A stretch of DNA of 55,636 nucleotides from Acidobacteriota bacterium (lineage in GTDB: Bacteria; Acidobacteriota; Blastocatellia; Pyrinomonadales; Pyrinomonadaceae): positions 1 through 55,636 of the forward strand of contig JAIVJZ010000053.1 of the NCBI GenBank assembly GCA_020199775.1. The letters run 5' to 3'. The position numbers and the translations under genes are program-made. Below the pieces are notes generated by a model that made no database searches, was not told the origin of the DNA, and saw only the letters and a list, made by a program, of their open reading frames with translations. Of this stretch, positions 33,510 to 43,223 are shown piece by piece (the first letter of the stretch is position 1; each line of letters begins with the position of its first letter).

Positions 33510-34553
33510 ATGAAAATGCCCCAGACAACGCCGAGTCTCTTCCTGACTAAAAAGCGGACGCGCATTTCGGCGTTGACCTGCGCCGGGCTGCTCGCCTTTT
33601 CCGCCTGCGCCTTCGCCGACGTTAAGAGCGCGGGCAAGGTCGGCGGCTCTCACGCCGTACAGGCGCAAAATACGATCACCGGGCAATGGACGGCGGAGAT
33701 AAGTCGTTCCAAGCCGGACGAAATACAGATGACCTATCACCGACGCTCGGAGTCGGGCGGCTTCAACATGTCGGGCGCGAGAGTCTCGCTAGGGGAGATG
33801 CAAGGCTTAACTTCAGAAGCCGCATTCTCGGCGCGTGCGAACGTTAATTTCAACGTCGTGCGCGAGGCCGGAACGTTCGCCTGCGAAGGGTATTTTCGCG
33901 AAGGCAAGGGCGCGGGCTTTTGGACGTTTACGCCGAGCCGGAGTTTCGTCTCGGCCATGCGCGAACGCGGTTACGGCGACCTGAGCGACGAGGACATGCT
34001 CAGAGCGGCTCTGAATAACCTGACGACAAACTTTATCGAAGATTTGAAATCGGCGGGTTACGACCGCCTTGAGTTCAAACAGTTGTTGCGGGCGGCCAGC
34101 CACGGCGTGACGCCGGAGTTTATCCGCGAGATGAAATCCGCCGGTTATCAGGGCTTGTCCATGGAAGAACTCGTCCGCGCGCGCAACCACAATATTAACG
34201 GTCAGTACGTTAAAGAAGTGCGTGCGATGGGTTTCGATAAACAACCGCTTGAAAAGCTGATTCGTCTACGCAATCACAGGATCACGCGGGAATTTATAAA
34301 TTCCATGCGCGCGGCCGGGTTCGACGGCCTTTCAATCGAAGAGTTAATCAGGCTCAGGAATCACGAAATCACGCCCGAATTCGTCAGCGGCGTGAAGGCC
34401 GAGGGCTATCCGAACATCCCCGTGGAGACGGCCATCCGGCTCAAGAATCACGAAATTGACGGCGGCTACATCAAACGCGTGAAGGCGCGCGGCTTTACCG
34501 ACCTGACTTTGGAGCAAATCATCCGGCTGCGCACACGCGACATTATTAAATGA
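33510..34553 (+). CDS. Exported 29-residue-repeat protein, paralogue 2
   Basis: A 347-residue tandem duplicate of the preceding gene, with the same layout: signal segment (ISALTCAGLLAFSACAFADV), an N-terminal domain (ITGQWTAEISRSKPDEIQMTY, FREGKGAGFWTFTPSRSFVSAM), then six 29-residue repeats and a partial one. Here the repeat core is IRLRNHEITPEFV rather than IHK/IHG, so the copies have diverged with Asn-His in a recurring place. The 42-base gap suggests the same operon. A terminator follows at 34565. Confidence 0.75.
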   Translation: MKMPQTTPSLFLTKKRTRISALTCAGLLAFSACAFADVKSAGKVGGSHAVQAQNTITGQWTAEISRSKPDEIQMTYHRRSESGGFNMSGARVSLGEMQGLTSEAAFSARANVNFNVVREAGTFACEGYFREGKGAGFWTFTPSRSFVSAMRERGYGDLSDEDMLRAALNNLTTNFIEDLKSAGYDRLEFKQLLRAASHGVTPEFIREMKSAGYQGLSMEELVRARNHNINGQYVKEVRAMGFDKQPLEKLIRLRNHRITREFINSMRAAGFDGLSIEELIRLRNHEITPEFVSGVKAEGYPNIPVETAIRLKNHEIDGGYIKRVKARGFTDLTLEQIIRLRTRDIIK

Positions 34554-34564
34554 CCCGTGATTAG

Positions 34565-34604
34565 TTAAGGCCGGGACGGCTGCCAACCAAAGCCCCGGCC
34601 TTAA
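34565..34604 (+). terminator. Intrinsic terminator of the blaI-M56-repeat operon
   Basis: TTAAGGCCGGG (34565-34575) pairs perfectly with CCCGGCCTTAA (34594-34604) around an 18-base loop; TTTCC follows. It lies 12 bases past the stop and marks the end of the four-gene cluster. Confidence 0.8.
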
Positions 34605-34744
34605 TTTCCAACCCGCCGTAAATAATCGACACAAACTTCACCCCGGCGGTGTTTTCCGTGTGAGGTTTATCAACGGCTTAAAAATCGGATGTTAAATATC
34701 CGGTAGGCCAAACCACACTTTAAGCGACAACGGATTTCTGCATT

Positions 34745-37360
34745 ATGAAAATCATCACAGGGCTGTGCCTTGTTATCCTCCTGTGCGCGTCGAGCCTCAG
34801 AGCGCAAACTCCTTCTCCCAGCCCGGCGGCGTCGGGCGAGAAGGGCGGGAATTATCTGTTGAGTCCGCCAGCCCCGTCTCCGCTCCCGACCGCCACGGAG
34901 CCGGAAGCCGCGAGCGCCAAACCGGACGCGGCGTTGCCGCCTTCGCCCTACGTGCGTAAGGATGGAAGCGTGCGCATCCCGCGTTTTGAAACCGCGCCGG
35001 TGATCGACGGTCAATTGAACGAGGCCGTGTGGCGTAACGCCGCCGTGTTCGGAGATTTTCTGCAAACGCAGCCCGGCGACAATGTCGCCCCGACGCACCC
35101 GACCGAGGCGTTGATGGGATACGACGCGAAGAATCTCTATCTGGCCTTTCGCGTCAAACAGGACAGAGACAAAGTGCGTGCGACCATGGCACGCCGCGAT
35201 GCGATCTTCAACGACGACTACGTGCTCGTCTACATTGATACTTTCAACGACCAGCGCCAAGCCTATGTCATCTTCTTCAACCCCCTCGGCATTCAGGCCG
35301 ACGGGACTTTCACGGAAGGGCGCGGGGAAGACTACAGCGTCGATCTGGTGATGGAGTCGAAAGGCGTTCTGACCGACGACGGATTTATGGTCGAGGCGGC
35401 GATCCCCTTCAAGTCGCTCCGCTACGAGGCGGGCAAAAACAAGCAGTGGGGTCTGCACATTTTCCGCCGCGTCAAATACAACAACAACGAATACAATTCG
35501 TGGATGCCGAACAACCGCAGCATCTCCGGTTCGCTGAATCAGGCCGGACGCATCACGGGACTCGAAGACGTTTCGACGACGCGCCAACTGGAGATCAACC
35601 CGACCGTAACGCTCTCGGAAACGGGGCGGCGCACGCGCTTTACTTTCGACCAGAACCCGGCCGGGCGGTTCGTCAACGACGGACTCAAAGCGGAACTCGG
35701 GATGACCGCGAAGTTTAGTCTGACCCCGACGGTGACGCTCGATTTCGCTTTCAACCCGGATTTCGCACAGGTCGAGGCCGACGCGCCCGTCACCACGGCG
35801 AACGTCCGTTTCCCGATCTTCTTCGCGGAAAAACGCCCGTTCTTTTTGGAAAGAATCGATATTTTCCAGAGCGGCCTGAACGTCGTTAACACGCGCGCGA
35901 TCACCGACCCGGACGTGGCCTTGAAACTAACCGGCAGGCGCGGGCGGAATACTTTCGGCCTGCTCTACGCTTCCGACAACGCCCCCGGCAATTACTCGAT
36001 AGATGATCGGGAGAGTCTGGCTTTGTGCCGTCAGAGGCGTGTGACATCTCCGAACACCGTGTGCGGTATCGAGCCCTTCGTGGATAAGAATGCGGAGATC
36101 GGCGTGCTGCGGCTGAGGCGCGATGTCGGCCGCCAGCACAATCTGGGTTTCTTCGCCACCACCTACAACTTCATCGAACGTCATAATCACACCGCCGGGT
36201 TCGACGGGCGATTTCGCCTGAATCCGAAAACCATCACCGAGTTTCAAGTTGTCGGAACCAACTCGCGCGGCAATTTTTACGATCCCGATCTGAACCGATT
36301 CTTGTATCGAACGGGCAACGGGTTCGGCTACAGGGCCTATCTCGAAAGGTCGGACAGAAATTGGTACATGAATTATCTCGCCACCGGCCGCACGAACGAC
36401 TACCGCGCCGACGTGGGATTTACGCAACGCACCGACACTAACTACCTCGGCTCTTTCATCCAGTACCAGACCGACCGCGACGCCAAGAAAAGCATCATCT
36501 ATAAACGCCTGAATAACGCGACCAACGTCAACTACGACTGGAAGGCGCGCACACAGGGGGTGCAATCGAATTCACAGGGGATGCTCGCCCTGCAAAGGCA
36601 AACTTTCGTCGGCCTCGGATTGGAGTACGGGTACGAACGCGTGTTCGAGCACGAGTTCGGCGCGAGGCGCACGGCAACGCGGCGCGGCGCGTTCTTCGGA
36701 GAGAGTTCAGAGCGGTCGTCACATCGCGGCGAAATTTATGGTTTTATTGAAACCACGCCGGTGAAGCAACTGTTTTTCTTAACCGTGCTGAGCCACAGCC
36801 GCGGCAATCTGGATTACGACCGGGGCGCGGGACCAAAATATCCGCGCGTCAGCCCCCCATTTCTGGCTTACGAAAAAGCATTTCAAGAATATTTGCGCCG
36901 CCGGCGCGAGAATCCGAATGACCCGGATAATATTGAGCCTCAGAGACCCGGCTTAGACCCCGGCCCCGGCGACCAGCTTTACATCGAATCTTCGGTTCGA
37001 TATCAACCGACCGCCGCCTTGCAGGCGCAGTTAAACTACACGCGCACTCGCCTCACGCGCCACGATACAGGGCGGGTCGCGTTTGACGACAACGTTTTCA
37101 GCCTGCGCTCGACCTACCAGTTCACGCGCGACACTTTCGCTCGACTGCGCCTTGATTATTCCAACGTCACCACGCGGTTTCGCCCGCAACTGATCCTCGG
37201 CTGGACGCCGAGCCCTGGGACGGCGCTCTACGCGGGCTACAACGACGACTTGAATTATCACGGCTACAACCCCTACACGGGACTACGCGAGCCCGGTTTC
37301 CGCGGAAACGGACGAAGCTTTTTCATTAAGGCCGCCTACCTGTTCCGCAAGAGTTTTTAG
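34745..37360 (+). CDS. DUF5916 outer-membrane barrel with CBM9-like domain
   Basis: An 871-residue exported protein. The signal peptide is MKIITGLCLVILLCASSLRAQ. A Pro/Ser linker leads to a CBM9-like domain (about 75-240: IPRFETAPVIDGQLNEAVWRNAAVFGDF, then LYLAFRVKQD and FMVEAAIPFKSLRYE). The remainder is the DUF5916 region with alternating aromatic beta-strands (FALRSTYQF-like) ending in YLFRKSF; a terminal Phe is typical of barrels inserted by BamA. FAEKRPFFLERIDIFQSG is a signature stretch of the family. The function of the family is not settled; ligand uptake or surface display is possible. It is preceded by a terminator, so it is probably a separate unit. Confidence 0.8.
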   Translation: MKIITGLCLVILLCASSLRAQTPSPSPAASGEKGGNYLLSPPAPSPLPTATEPEAASAKPDAALPPSPYVRKDGSVRIPRFETAPVIDGQLNEAVWRNAAVFGDFLQTQPGDNVAPTHPTEALMGYDAKNLYLAFRVKQDRDKVRATMARRDAIFNDDYVLVYIDTFNDQRQAYVIFFNPLGIQADGTFTEGRGEDYSVDLVMESKGVLTDDGFMVEAAIPFKSLRYEAGKNKQWGLHIFRRVKYNNNEYNSWMPNNRSISGSLNQAGRITGLEDVSTTRQLEINPTVTLSETGRRTRFTFDQNPAGRFVNDGLKAELGMTAKFSLTPTVTLDFAFNPDFAQVEADAPVTTANVRFPIFFAEKRPFFLERIDIFQSGLNVVNTRAITDPDVALKLTGRRGRNTFGLLYASDNAPGNYSIDDRESLALCRQRRVTSPNTVCGIEPFVDKNAEIGVLRLRRDVGRQHNLGFFATTYNFIERHNHTAGFDGRFRLNPKTITEFQVVGTNSRGNFYDPDLNRFLYRTGNGFGYRAYLERSDRNWYMNYLATGRTNDYRADVGFTQRTDTNYLGSFIQYQTDRDAKKSIIYKRLNNATNVNYDWKARTQGVQSNSQGMLALQRQTFVGLGLEYGYERVFEHEFGARRTATRRGAFFGESSERSSHRGEIYGFIETTPVKQLFFLTVLSHSRGNLDYDRGAGPKYPRVSPPFLAYEKAFQEYLRRRRENPNDPDNIEPQRPGLDPGPGDQLYIESSVRYQPTAALQAQLNYTRTRLTRHDTGRVAFDDNVFSLRSTYQFTRDTFARLRLDYSNVTTRFRPQLILGWTPSPGTALYAGYNDDLNYHGYNPYTGLREPGFRGNGRSFFIKAAYLFRKSF

Positions 37361-37972
37361 ATTGAGCCCGGGATGATCTCGCGCTCAAAAGGAACACCCA
37401 CGGGTGGGCTATCAATACCGGCCGGGAAATTTTGAGCCCACCGACGAAGCGATGTCGTACGAGCGTTTCTCTCTCTCTTCCTTCAAATTGATTGACCGAT
37501 TTCTGTCAACCTGACCAATTCACGTTCTCCCGCCTGATTGAAGTTCCCCTCGCGTTTCTTATAAACTCAAGCAATTCATCGAGTTACGAAATATCAAGTG
37601 CTTGGCATATTCGTTGCCATTGTTTGATTGCCGCATCGCGTATTTTTACGCGAAGTCCTCGTCTCAATTCGCTCAGACCGCAGCCCCTTACCGGCAATAC
37701 CCTAACCTGTGCAGCATGATTAAAGGTTGTAGTGCGCTGTTCGCGGCAGATAAGCAAAACCTTATGTCACACAGGTCTTATGCGGGTTCTTTGGTTAGCG
37801 GAATGTAGTTCTAACTTCCTCACCGAACGCTGAGTAATATCCGCGCAGTTGCAAGAAAAGATTTATTTGCAATCGGGCAGTTGGTACGCGGGCGCATTAG
37901 ATGCTCTCTCAGCTATAAGAAGGATGGCAGAGCGACAAAGCCTACAAGTTTTATCTAAACCATCAAATTCCA
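37361..37972. other. 612-base gene-free region upstream of the GGDEF-EAL gene
   Basis: The one structured element is an 8-base inverted repeat GGTGGGCT (37403-37410) with AGCCCACC (37435-37442), about 45 bases past the DUF5916 stop, perhaps its terminator. The remainder is lower in GC than the neighbours. No gene, riboswitch or clear promoter is recognised. Confidence 0.5.
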
Positions 37973-40519
37973 GTGAACAGACAACGCTACATCAAACCGT
38001 TTATGCGCTTAATCATTGCCGCCGGCGCAGCGGTTTGTTGTGTTTCCATCTACAACGCGCCTCTCGAACAAGTCGATCTGCGCTTCCTATTGTTGTCGGC
38101 GGTGACGATCTGTTTAGGCTCCCGCATCGGCATAGAGGTTTCGCGGATAAAATTTCATATCACGATCTCGGACACATTTATCTTCCTTACCATGCTGCTG
38201 TACAGCGGCGAGTTGGCAATCCTTATAGCCGCCGCGGAGGCCTTCTGCTCATCGCTTCGCTTCAGCCGGAAACTATCCACGATACTCTTTAATACATCTA
38301 TTCTGGCGCTCTCAACTTTTCTCAACGTTTGGACGGTGAACTTCTTCTTCGGCTCTCTCGCCAACCTGGCTCATGGAGATATATCGAGCAGTTTCGCCAT
38401 CGCCATTTGTATGATGGCGGTTATTCAGTGCGTTGCAAACTCAGTCCCGGCCGCAGTGTGGGAAGCGTTCAAAATAAATCAACCTATTTGGACTACTTGG
38501 AAACAATATGTTTGGACTCTGGTGACTTATTTTGCGGCCGCCTCGGCCGCCGGTATCACCGTTAAACTTGTCGCCGTCGGCGGGTTTTATGCCTTCGTGT
38601 TGACTATCCCTCTGATCTTCATCATCTATTTTACTTTCAAGACGTACAACAAGCATATCGACGCTACGACGGCGCAGGCTGAACAGGCGATCCACCACGT
38701 CGCGGAGCTTAATCTTCACATTATCGAACAAGAGCGCATCTCCGAGGCGTTGCAGGAGAGTGAGGAACACTTTCGCAGCGCGTTCAATTATGCCGCTATC
38801 GGCATGGGGTTGACGGCGAGCGACGGGAGATGGCTACAGGTCAACAATTCCTTGTGCGAAATCGTCGGCTATTCAGAGCATGAATTGTTAGCCGTGACCT
38901 CTCAGGCCATCACGCACCCGGACGACCTCGGTAAACATCTCGCAGATATCTACAAACTGCTCGAAGGTCAGATCGTGACGAGTTCGATGGAGAAGCGTTA
39001 CATCCACAAACTCGGACACCCGGTCTGGGTGATGTCGAGCGCGTCGCTGGTGCGCAACGCTCTTGGCGAACCGCTACACCTGATCGTACAGGTTCAGGAT
39101 ATTACCGAGCGTAAACATGCGGAATCACAACTCCATCATGCGGCCTTTTACGACGCGATGACGGGGCTGCCGAACAGGTCTCTGTTCACAGATCAACTAC
39201 AACTTTCCATCGAGCGTGCGAAGCAGTCGCCCGAACAGCTATTCGCCGTGCTTTTTCTGGACGTTGATCGGTTCAAGAATATCAACGACAGCTTGGGGCA
39301 TGTGCTCGGCGATCAACTGTTGATGTCGATTGCCCGCAGGCTGGAAAATTGTGTGAGACCCGAGGATACCGTGGCGCGGTTTGGCGGCGACGAGTTTGCG
39401 CTCCTCCTCAATTCGATTAAACATTCGGTTGATGCGATCCGTGTGGCAGACCGGGTGCGGCAGGAACTGGCGCAGTCGTTCAACCTCTGTGGTCAGGAAA
39501 TATTCACGACCGCCTGCATCGGCATCGCACTCTCGTCCACCGGCTACAACCAGCCGGACGAACTTTTACGCGACGCCGATACGGCCATGTATCGTGCGAA
39601 GGCGCAGGGCAAAGGCCGTCATGAAGTCTTTGATAAGGTCATGCACTCGCGCGCCATCTCGCTGCTGCAAATTGAAAATGATTTACGCCGCGCTATTGAA
39701 CGCGAGGAGTTTGTCATTCACTACCAGCCCATCGTTAAGTTGAAGACAGGCGTCATCTCCGGGTTTGAGGCTCTGGTGCGCTGGCAACATCCCGAACGCG
39801 GTCTTATTTCGCCGGCTGAGTTTATACCCGTCGCGGAAGAGACCGAACTGATCATTCCAATCGGTATGTGGGTGCTGCGTGAGTCCTGTCGCCAGATTCG
39901 TCAATGGCAGTTAGAGTCGCCCGCCACGACATCTCTGTCCATGAGCGTCAATCTCTCAAGCAAACAACTCAAGCAGGTGGGATTAGTTGAATACATTCAA
40001 CAGACGCTTCAGGAAATGAACCTCGATCCCGGTTCGTTGCGTTTGGAAATCACAGAGAGCGTGGTGATGGAAAATGTCGAGATTGCCACCGCGATGCTCA
40101 GGCAATTGAGATCACTCGGCATCCAACTGAGCATCGACGATTTCGGAACCGGGTACTCGTCCCTCAGCTACCTGCATCGCTTGCCCGTCAACAACCTGAA
40201 GATTGATCGTTCATTCGTCGGCCGGATGCGCCCCGGCAATGAGAATTCGGCCATCGTCCAGACCGTTATTAGGCTCGCCCGAAATCTGAACATGGAGATG
40301 GTGGCCGAAGGCATCGAGACGGAGGAGCAACTCAAACAACTCAAAGCACTGTCGTGCGATTATGGGCAGGGGTATCTATTCTCCAAGCCTGTGATAGCAG
40401 AAGAGGCCGGCGTGCTGCTGCGCAACAATATCGCTGAGCTATCAAATTCATTCACGTCAGGCACGGACTTGCTGCAAGATGACGACGGCAAAATTTTAAG
40501 CAGCACCTTGTCAATGTAA
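37973..40519 (+). CDS. Membrane GGDEF-EAL protein with PAS domain (c-di-GMP turnover)
   Basis: An 848-residue inner-membrane protein. About seven hydrophobic helices (residues 10-225) form a MASE-like sensor. A coiled segment leads to a PAS domain (about 260-380). The GGDEF domain (about 395-555) has RFGGDEFALLL intact, so cyclase activity is possible, with FLDVDRFKNINDSLGH supplying metal ligands. The EAL domain (about 570-825) has FEALVRWQHP, the NLSSKQL stretch, IDDFGTGYSSLSYL and the VAEGIE glutamate, all expected of an active phosphodiesterase. The start is GTG at 37973 without a good ribosome site, so it may be further in. It is convergent with the subtilisin gene. The sensed signal is unknown. 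Confidence 0.9.
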   Translation: MNRQRYIKPFMRLIIAAGAAVCCVSIYNAPLEQVDLRFLLLSAVTICLGSRIGIEVSRIKFHITISDTFIFLTMLLYSGELAILIAAAEAFCSSLRFSRKLSTILFNTSILALSTFLNVWTVNFFFGSLANLAHGDISSSFAIAICMMAVIQCVANSVPAAVWEAFKINQPIWTTWKQYVWTLVTYFAAASAAGITVKLVAVGGFYAFVLTIPLIFIIYFTFKTYNKHIDATTAQAEQAIHHVAELNLHIIEQERISEALQESEEHFRSAFNYAAIGMGLTASDGRWLQVNNSLCEIVGYSEHELLAVTSQAITHPDDLGKHLADIYKLLEGQIVTSSMEKRYIHKLGHPVWVMSSASLVRNALGEPLHLIVQVQDITERKHAESQLHHAAFYDAMTGLPNRSLFTDQLQLSIERAKQSPEQLFAVLFLDVDRFKNINDSLGHVLGDQLLMSIARRLENCVRPEDTVARFGGDEFALLLNSIKHSVDAIRVADRVRQELAQSFNLCGQEIFTTACIGIALSSTGYNQPDELLRDADTAMYRAKAQGKGRHEVFDKVMHSRAISLLQIENDLRRAIEREEFVIHYQPIVKLKTGVISGFEALVRWQHPERGLISPAEFIPVAEETELIIPIGMWVLRESCRQIRQWQLESPATTSLSMSVNLSSKQLKQVGLVEYIQQTLQEMNLDPGSLRLEITESVVMENVEIATAMLRQLRSLGIQLSIDDFGTGYSSLSYLHRLPVNNLKIDRSFVGRMRPGNENSAIVQTVIRLARNLNMEMVAEGIETEEQLKQLKALSCDYGQGYLFSKPVIAEEAGVLLRNNIAELSNSFTSGTDLLQDDDGKILSSTLSM

Positions 40520-40629
40520 TTGAAGCGTTAAACCCACCTTTTGATCACCCCTTAACCCGCCCAACATAATGTCCGGCTCTCACACCGGGTCAGAGCAAGG
40601 AAATCAAGAGAGGTCAGAGCTAATAAGAA

Positions 40630-40662
40630 AGCACGCGGGCGGTATGTTCCGTCCCGCGTGCT
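40630..40662. terminator. Hairpin between convergent GGDEF-EAL and subtilisin genes
   Basis: AGCACGCGGG (40630-40639) and CCCGCGTGCT (40653-40662) pair perfectly around 13 bases. A run of A on its left reads as T on the minus strand, so it can serve as an intrinsic terminator for the minus-strand peptidase as well as a stop for the other side. Confidence 0.7.
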
Positions 40663-40819
40663 CAATGCTCGCCCAATTCTGCGTCGTTGTGATTCAAGCA
40701 AGCAATCTTTAGTTAAGCTCTTTGCTATGCTTCGGGCTTGGAGGAAGGCCCTCACATACCTCCTTTGATTTCTTCAGCCTCGAACAGCAACGGTAAAGAT
40801 GGCCTTCATAAGGAATCTT

Positions 40820-42790
40820 CTAGTCAGAGACCAAAATGCCGTCACTGACCAAGATACCGTCACTGACCAAGATACCGTCGCTGACCAGAATCCCATCACT
40901 GACCAGGATGCCGTCGGAGACCAAGATACCGTCGGAAACCAAGATACCGTCGGAGACCAAGATGCCGTCCGAGACCAAGATGCCGTCGGAGACCAGAATA
41001 CCGTCGGAGACCAAAATGCCATCGCTGACCAGAATGCCGTCGGAGACGAGGATACCGTCAGAGACGAGGATACCGTCAGAGACCATAATGCCATCACTGA
41101 CCAAGATGCCATCGGTGACCAGAATCCCGTCGCCCCACATAATCCCATTAACCAGCACGGGCTGTTCGGTGAAGGCTACGCCGGTTACGTAGAAGGCGCC
41201 GCTGTTGGCCTTGACACTCTCGCCGCCGATAGTAACTGCGCCACTCAGATCACGCAGATTGCTGTGCGGTCTGAGTATATGGTCGCCGGCCACCAACTTG
41301 TCGGCGTTGGGAACAACGGCGCGCGACATGTTGACGGCGCCCACGGCGTTGACGAGTCCCGCGCCCTGTTTGAAGATGCGTTCCATTTTGGACGCATTCT
41401 CAAGGCTCGGGAGCGACTGTGCGGTGCGCACCAGAGCCGCCTTCACGAGTGTCGGGGTGAGGGATTTGTTCGCTTCCAGCATCAAGGCGATAGTGCCGGA
41501 GACGACGGGCGCGGAGAACGACGTACCCGAGAATTTGAAGTAATTATTGTCAGAGCTTTGCACCTTTTCCGGGTGCCGGCTGACGAGCGTTGAGTTCGGA
41601 TCAATCGCCGCGACGATGTGGCGGCCGGGTGCGACGACATCAGGCTTGGCGGAGCGGTCGTACTGCGTCGGGCCTTTTGACGACCAATCGGTAACGCTGT
41701 CGTCGGAGCGTTGGGCGGTGCTGCGCGAATCGGTCGCGCCCACAGTGATCACATAGGGGCTGTTGCCGGGGCTTTTGATGCTGCCGTAGAGGAGTTGACC
41801 CGGGCCTTGACCATTGGCGAGTTCACTGCGGCCGGTGTTGCCCGCGCTGGCGACCACGACGATGCCCGCACGAACGGCGTCGGCCACCGCGCGGCAGACA
41901 GGGTCTTGGCGGAAAGATTCGCGCACCGGAGAGCCGATGCTCATGTTGAGCACACGGATGTTGTAGCGTTCGCGGTTGAGGATCGCCCAGTTGATGGCGC
42001 GCAGGACGTTGCTCGTCTGGCCGACGCCGTTGGCGTCGAGCACGCGCAGGTCAACGAGGTTGGCGTCGGGCGCGATGCCGACGGCTTGAGTTGTCTGGCT
42101 CGTCGAGGCCGCGCCGTTTCCGGCCGCCACGCTCGCCACGCCCGTGCCGTGACCATTGTCGTCGCCCGTGCCGCTGCCCGTGAAATTAACGGCGGTGAGG
42201 ATGCGCGATTTGTTCGTGTTCTTGCTGAAGTCGGGGTGAGTGGTGCTGATGCCGCTGTCCATGATGGCGATGGTCACGCCCTTGCCGGTGAGCTTCGGCG
42301 TCCGCGCCAAACCCGCCGCCACTTCCGTCGCGCCGACGGTGTCGCGCGCCAAACTCATTTGTGATTTAAACGTGCGGTCGGAGGAGATGTAGTTCACGTC
42401 GGTGCGCGCCGCAAGGCTGTCGAGCGAATCGACCGGCACTTCCGCGATGAGCGTGTTGAGCGTTTCGTAGCTCTGGCTTATCTGGCCTTGAACAGACGTG
42501 ATCGCACTCAGTTGCTCGGCCGAAGGGCGACCGTTGGTTTGGACGACGACGCGAACCATCTGCCCGCCGCTTCCGACTGTGCCTTCGGCTTGTGTACCGC
42601 CGCCGGTGCTCGTGGAGGTAGTTGTACCGTCATCCGATGTGCCCGACTGGAGGAGTTCGGGAGCAATTTTCGTTGTCGAGACAACATGATTAGTCGCTGC
42701 ATGGGCTTTGCCCGAGGCAACGGTTAAGGGGAGTAGAGATACCAGCACGAGGGCGGTGGCATTGAGGCAAGCTGTAATACGACGCAACAT
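40820..42790 (-). CDS. Exported subtilisin-like S8 peptidase with hexapeptide-repeat tail
   Basis: A 656-residue secreted serine protease. The signal peptide covers residues 1-31 (ending KAHA), followed by an I9-type propeptide (about 78-138). The catalytic domain has Asp178 in IAIMDSGIS, His214 in DDNGHGTGVAS and Ser424 in FSGTSFSAPVVSG, so the triad is intact. After the domain, MWGDGILVTDG opens about 17 tandem DGILVS hexapeptides that run to the last residue. ATG 42790 with AAGGAAA upstream is chosen over the frame start at 42865. Similar peptidases elsewhere carry MWG-type tails, but such a regular DGILVS run is unusual. The enzyme is probably autoprocessed and extracellular; its substrate is unknown. 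Confidence 0.9.
   Translation of the reverse strand: MLRRITACLNATALVLVSLLPLTVASGKAHAATNHVVSTTKIAPELLQSGTSDDGTTTSTSTGGGTQAEGTVGSGGQMVRVVVQTNGRPSAEQLSAITSVQGQISQSYETLNTLIAEVPVDSLDSLAARTDVNYISSDRTFKSQMSLARDTVGATEVAAGLARTPKLTGKGVTIAIMDSGISTTHPDFSKNTNKSRILTAVNFTGSGTGDDNGHGTGVASVAAGNGAASTSQTTQAVGIAPDANLVDLRVLDANGVGQTSNVLRAINWAILNRERYNIRVLNMSIGSPVRESFRQDPVCRAVADAVRAGIVVVASAGNTGRSELANGQGPGQLLYGSIKSPGNSPYVITVGATDSRSTAQRSDDSVTDWSSKGPTQYDRSAKPDVVAPGRHIVAAIDPNSTLVSRHPEKVQSSDNNYFKFSGTSFSAPVVSGTIALMLEANKSLTPTLVKAALVRTAQSLPSLENASKMERIFKQGAGLVNAVGAVNMSRAVVPNADKLVAGDHILRPHSNLRDLSGAVTIGGESVKANSGAFYVTGVAFTEQPVLVNGIMWGDGILVTDGILVSDGIMVSDGILVSDGILVSDGILVSDGILVSDGILVSDGILVSDGILVSDGILVSDGILVSDGILVSDGILVSDGILVSDGILVSDGILVSD
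40824..41130. repeat. 18-bp coding tandem repeat, about 17 copies
   Basis: The unit is 18 bases, encoding DGILVS on the minus strand. The serine codon switches between AGT/AGC and TCN types across copies (for example CACTGAC versus CGGAGAC on the plus strand), and one copy has Thr. The plus strand also stays open here in other frames, which creates false ORFs. Confidence 0.9.
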
Positions 42791-43103
42791 AATATTTTCC
42801 TTTCTTATTTGTCCGCACTGTGGTGTCCGGGGTGGGACTGGGGAACAGTGGAGACAACCCTTCATTTTTCAAATTTTAGACCGCTGACAGGTCTAATGCC
42901 ATGCGCGTGAGGAACACCGGCATCAGGCCAAAGAGTGAAGGCCGCGTTACTCTCGGCCCTTTCCCTGTCAACGATCTGACCTTATCTATGTCAAGATTCG
43001 TGCCACAGTCTAAAGACATTCTTCCGGGCTTTTAACTGAGGCAATAGCTTGATTTAAGGTCTCACAGTTCTTCCCGCCAACAATTGCGAAAAATTCCTCA
43101 GCT

Positions 43104-43120
43104 TGGATACGCGGTATCCA
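43104..43120. promoter_or_regulatory. Palindromic operator-like site 1
   Basis: TGGATAC-GCG-GTATCCA is a perfect 7-base inverted repeat with a 3-base centre. An identical pair of half-sites occurs 120 bases downstream. The protein is unknown. Confidence 0.55.
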
Positions 43121-43223
43121 CTTTTTCGCATTTCACACACATTTTCGCGGGTAAATGAGCTTAAAATAAGGCAATAAGCAACAATAATAAAAAATGGATA
43201 GCTATTAAACACTTTTGGCAAAT

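Noticed and set aside
40799..41593. 264-codon plus-strand ORF with repeated Asp-Gln-Asp-Val
   Set aside because: Its regularity is only the complement of the subtilisin hexapeptide repeat; it has no signal, domain or ribosome site.
42800..43060. Possible c-di-GMP riboswitch upstream of the subtilisin gene, suggested by the nearby GGDEF-EAL gene
   Set aside because: The conserved GEMM-I core and tetraloop-receptor pattern could not be found on either strand.
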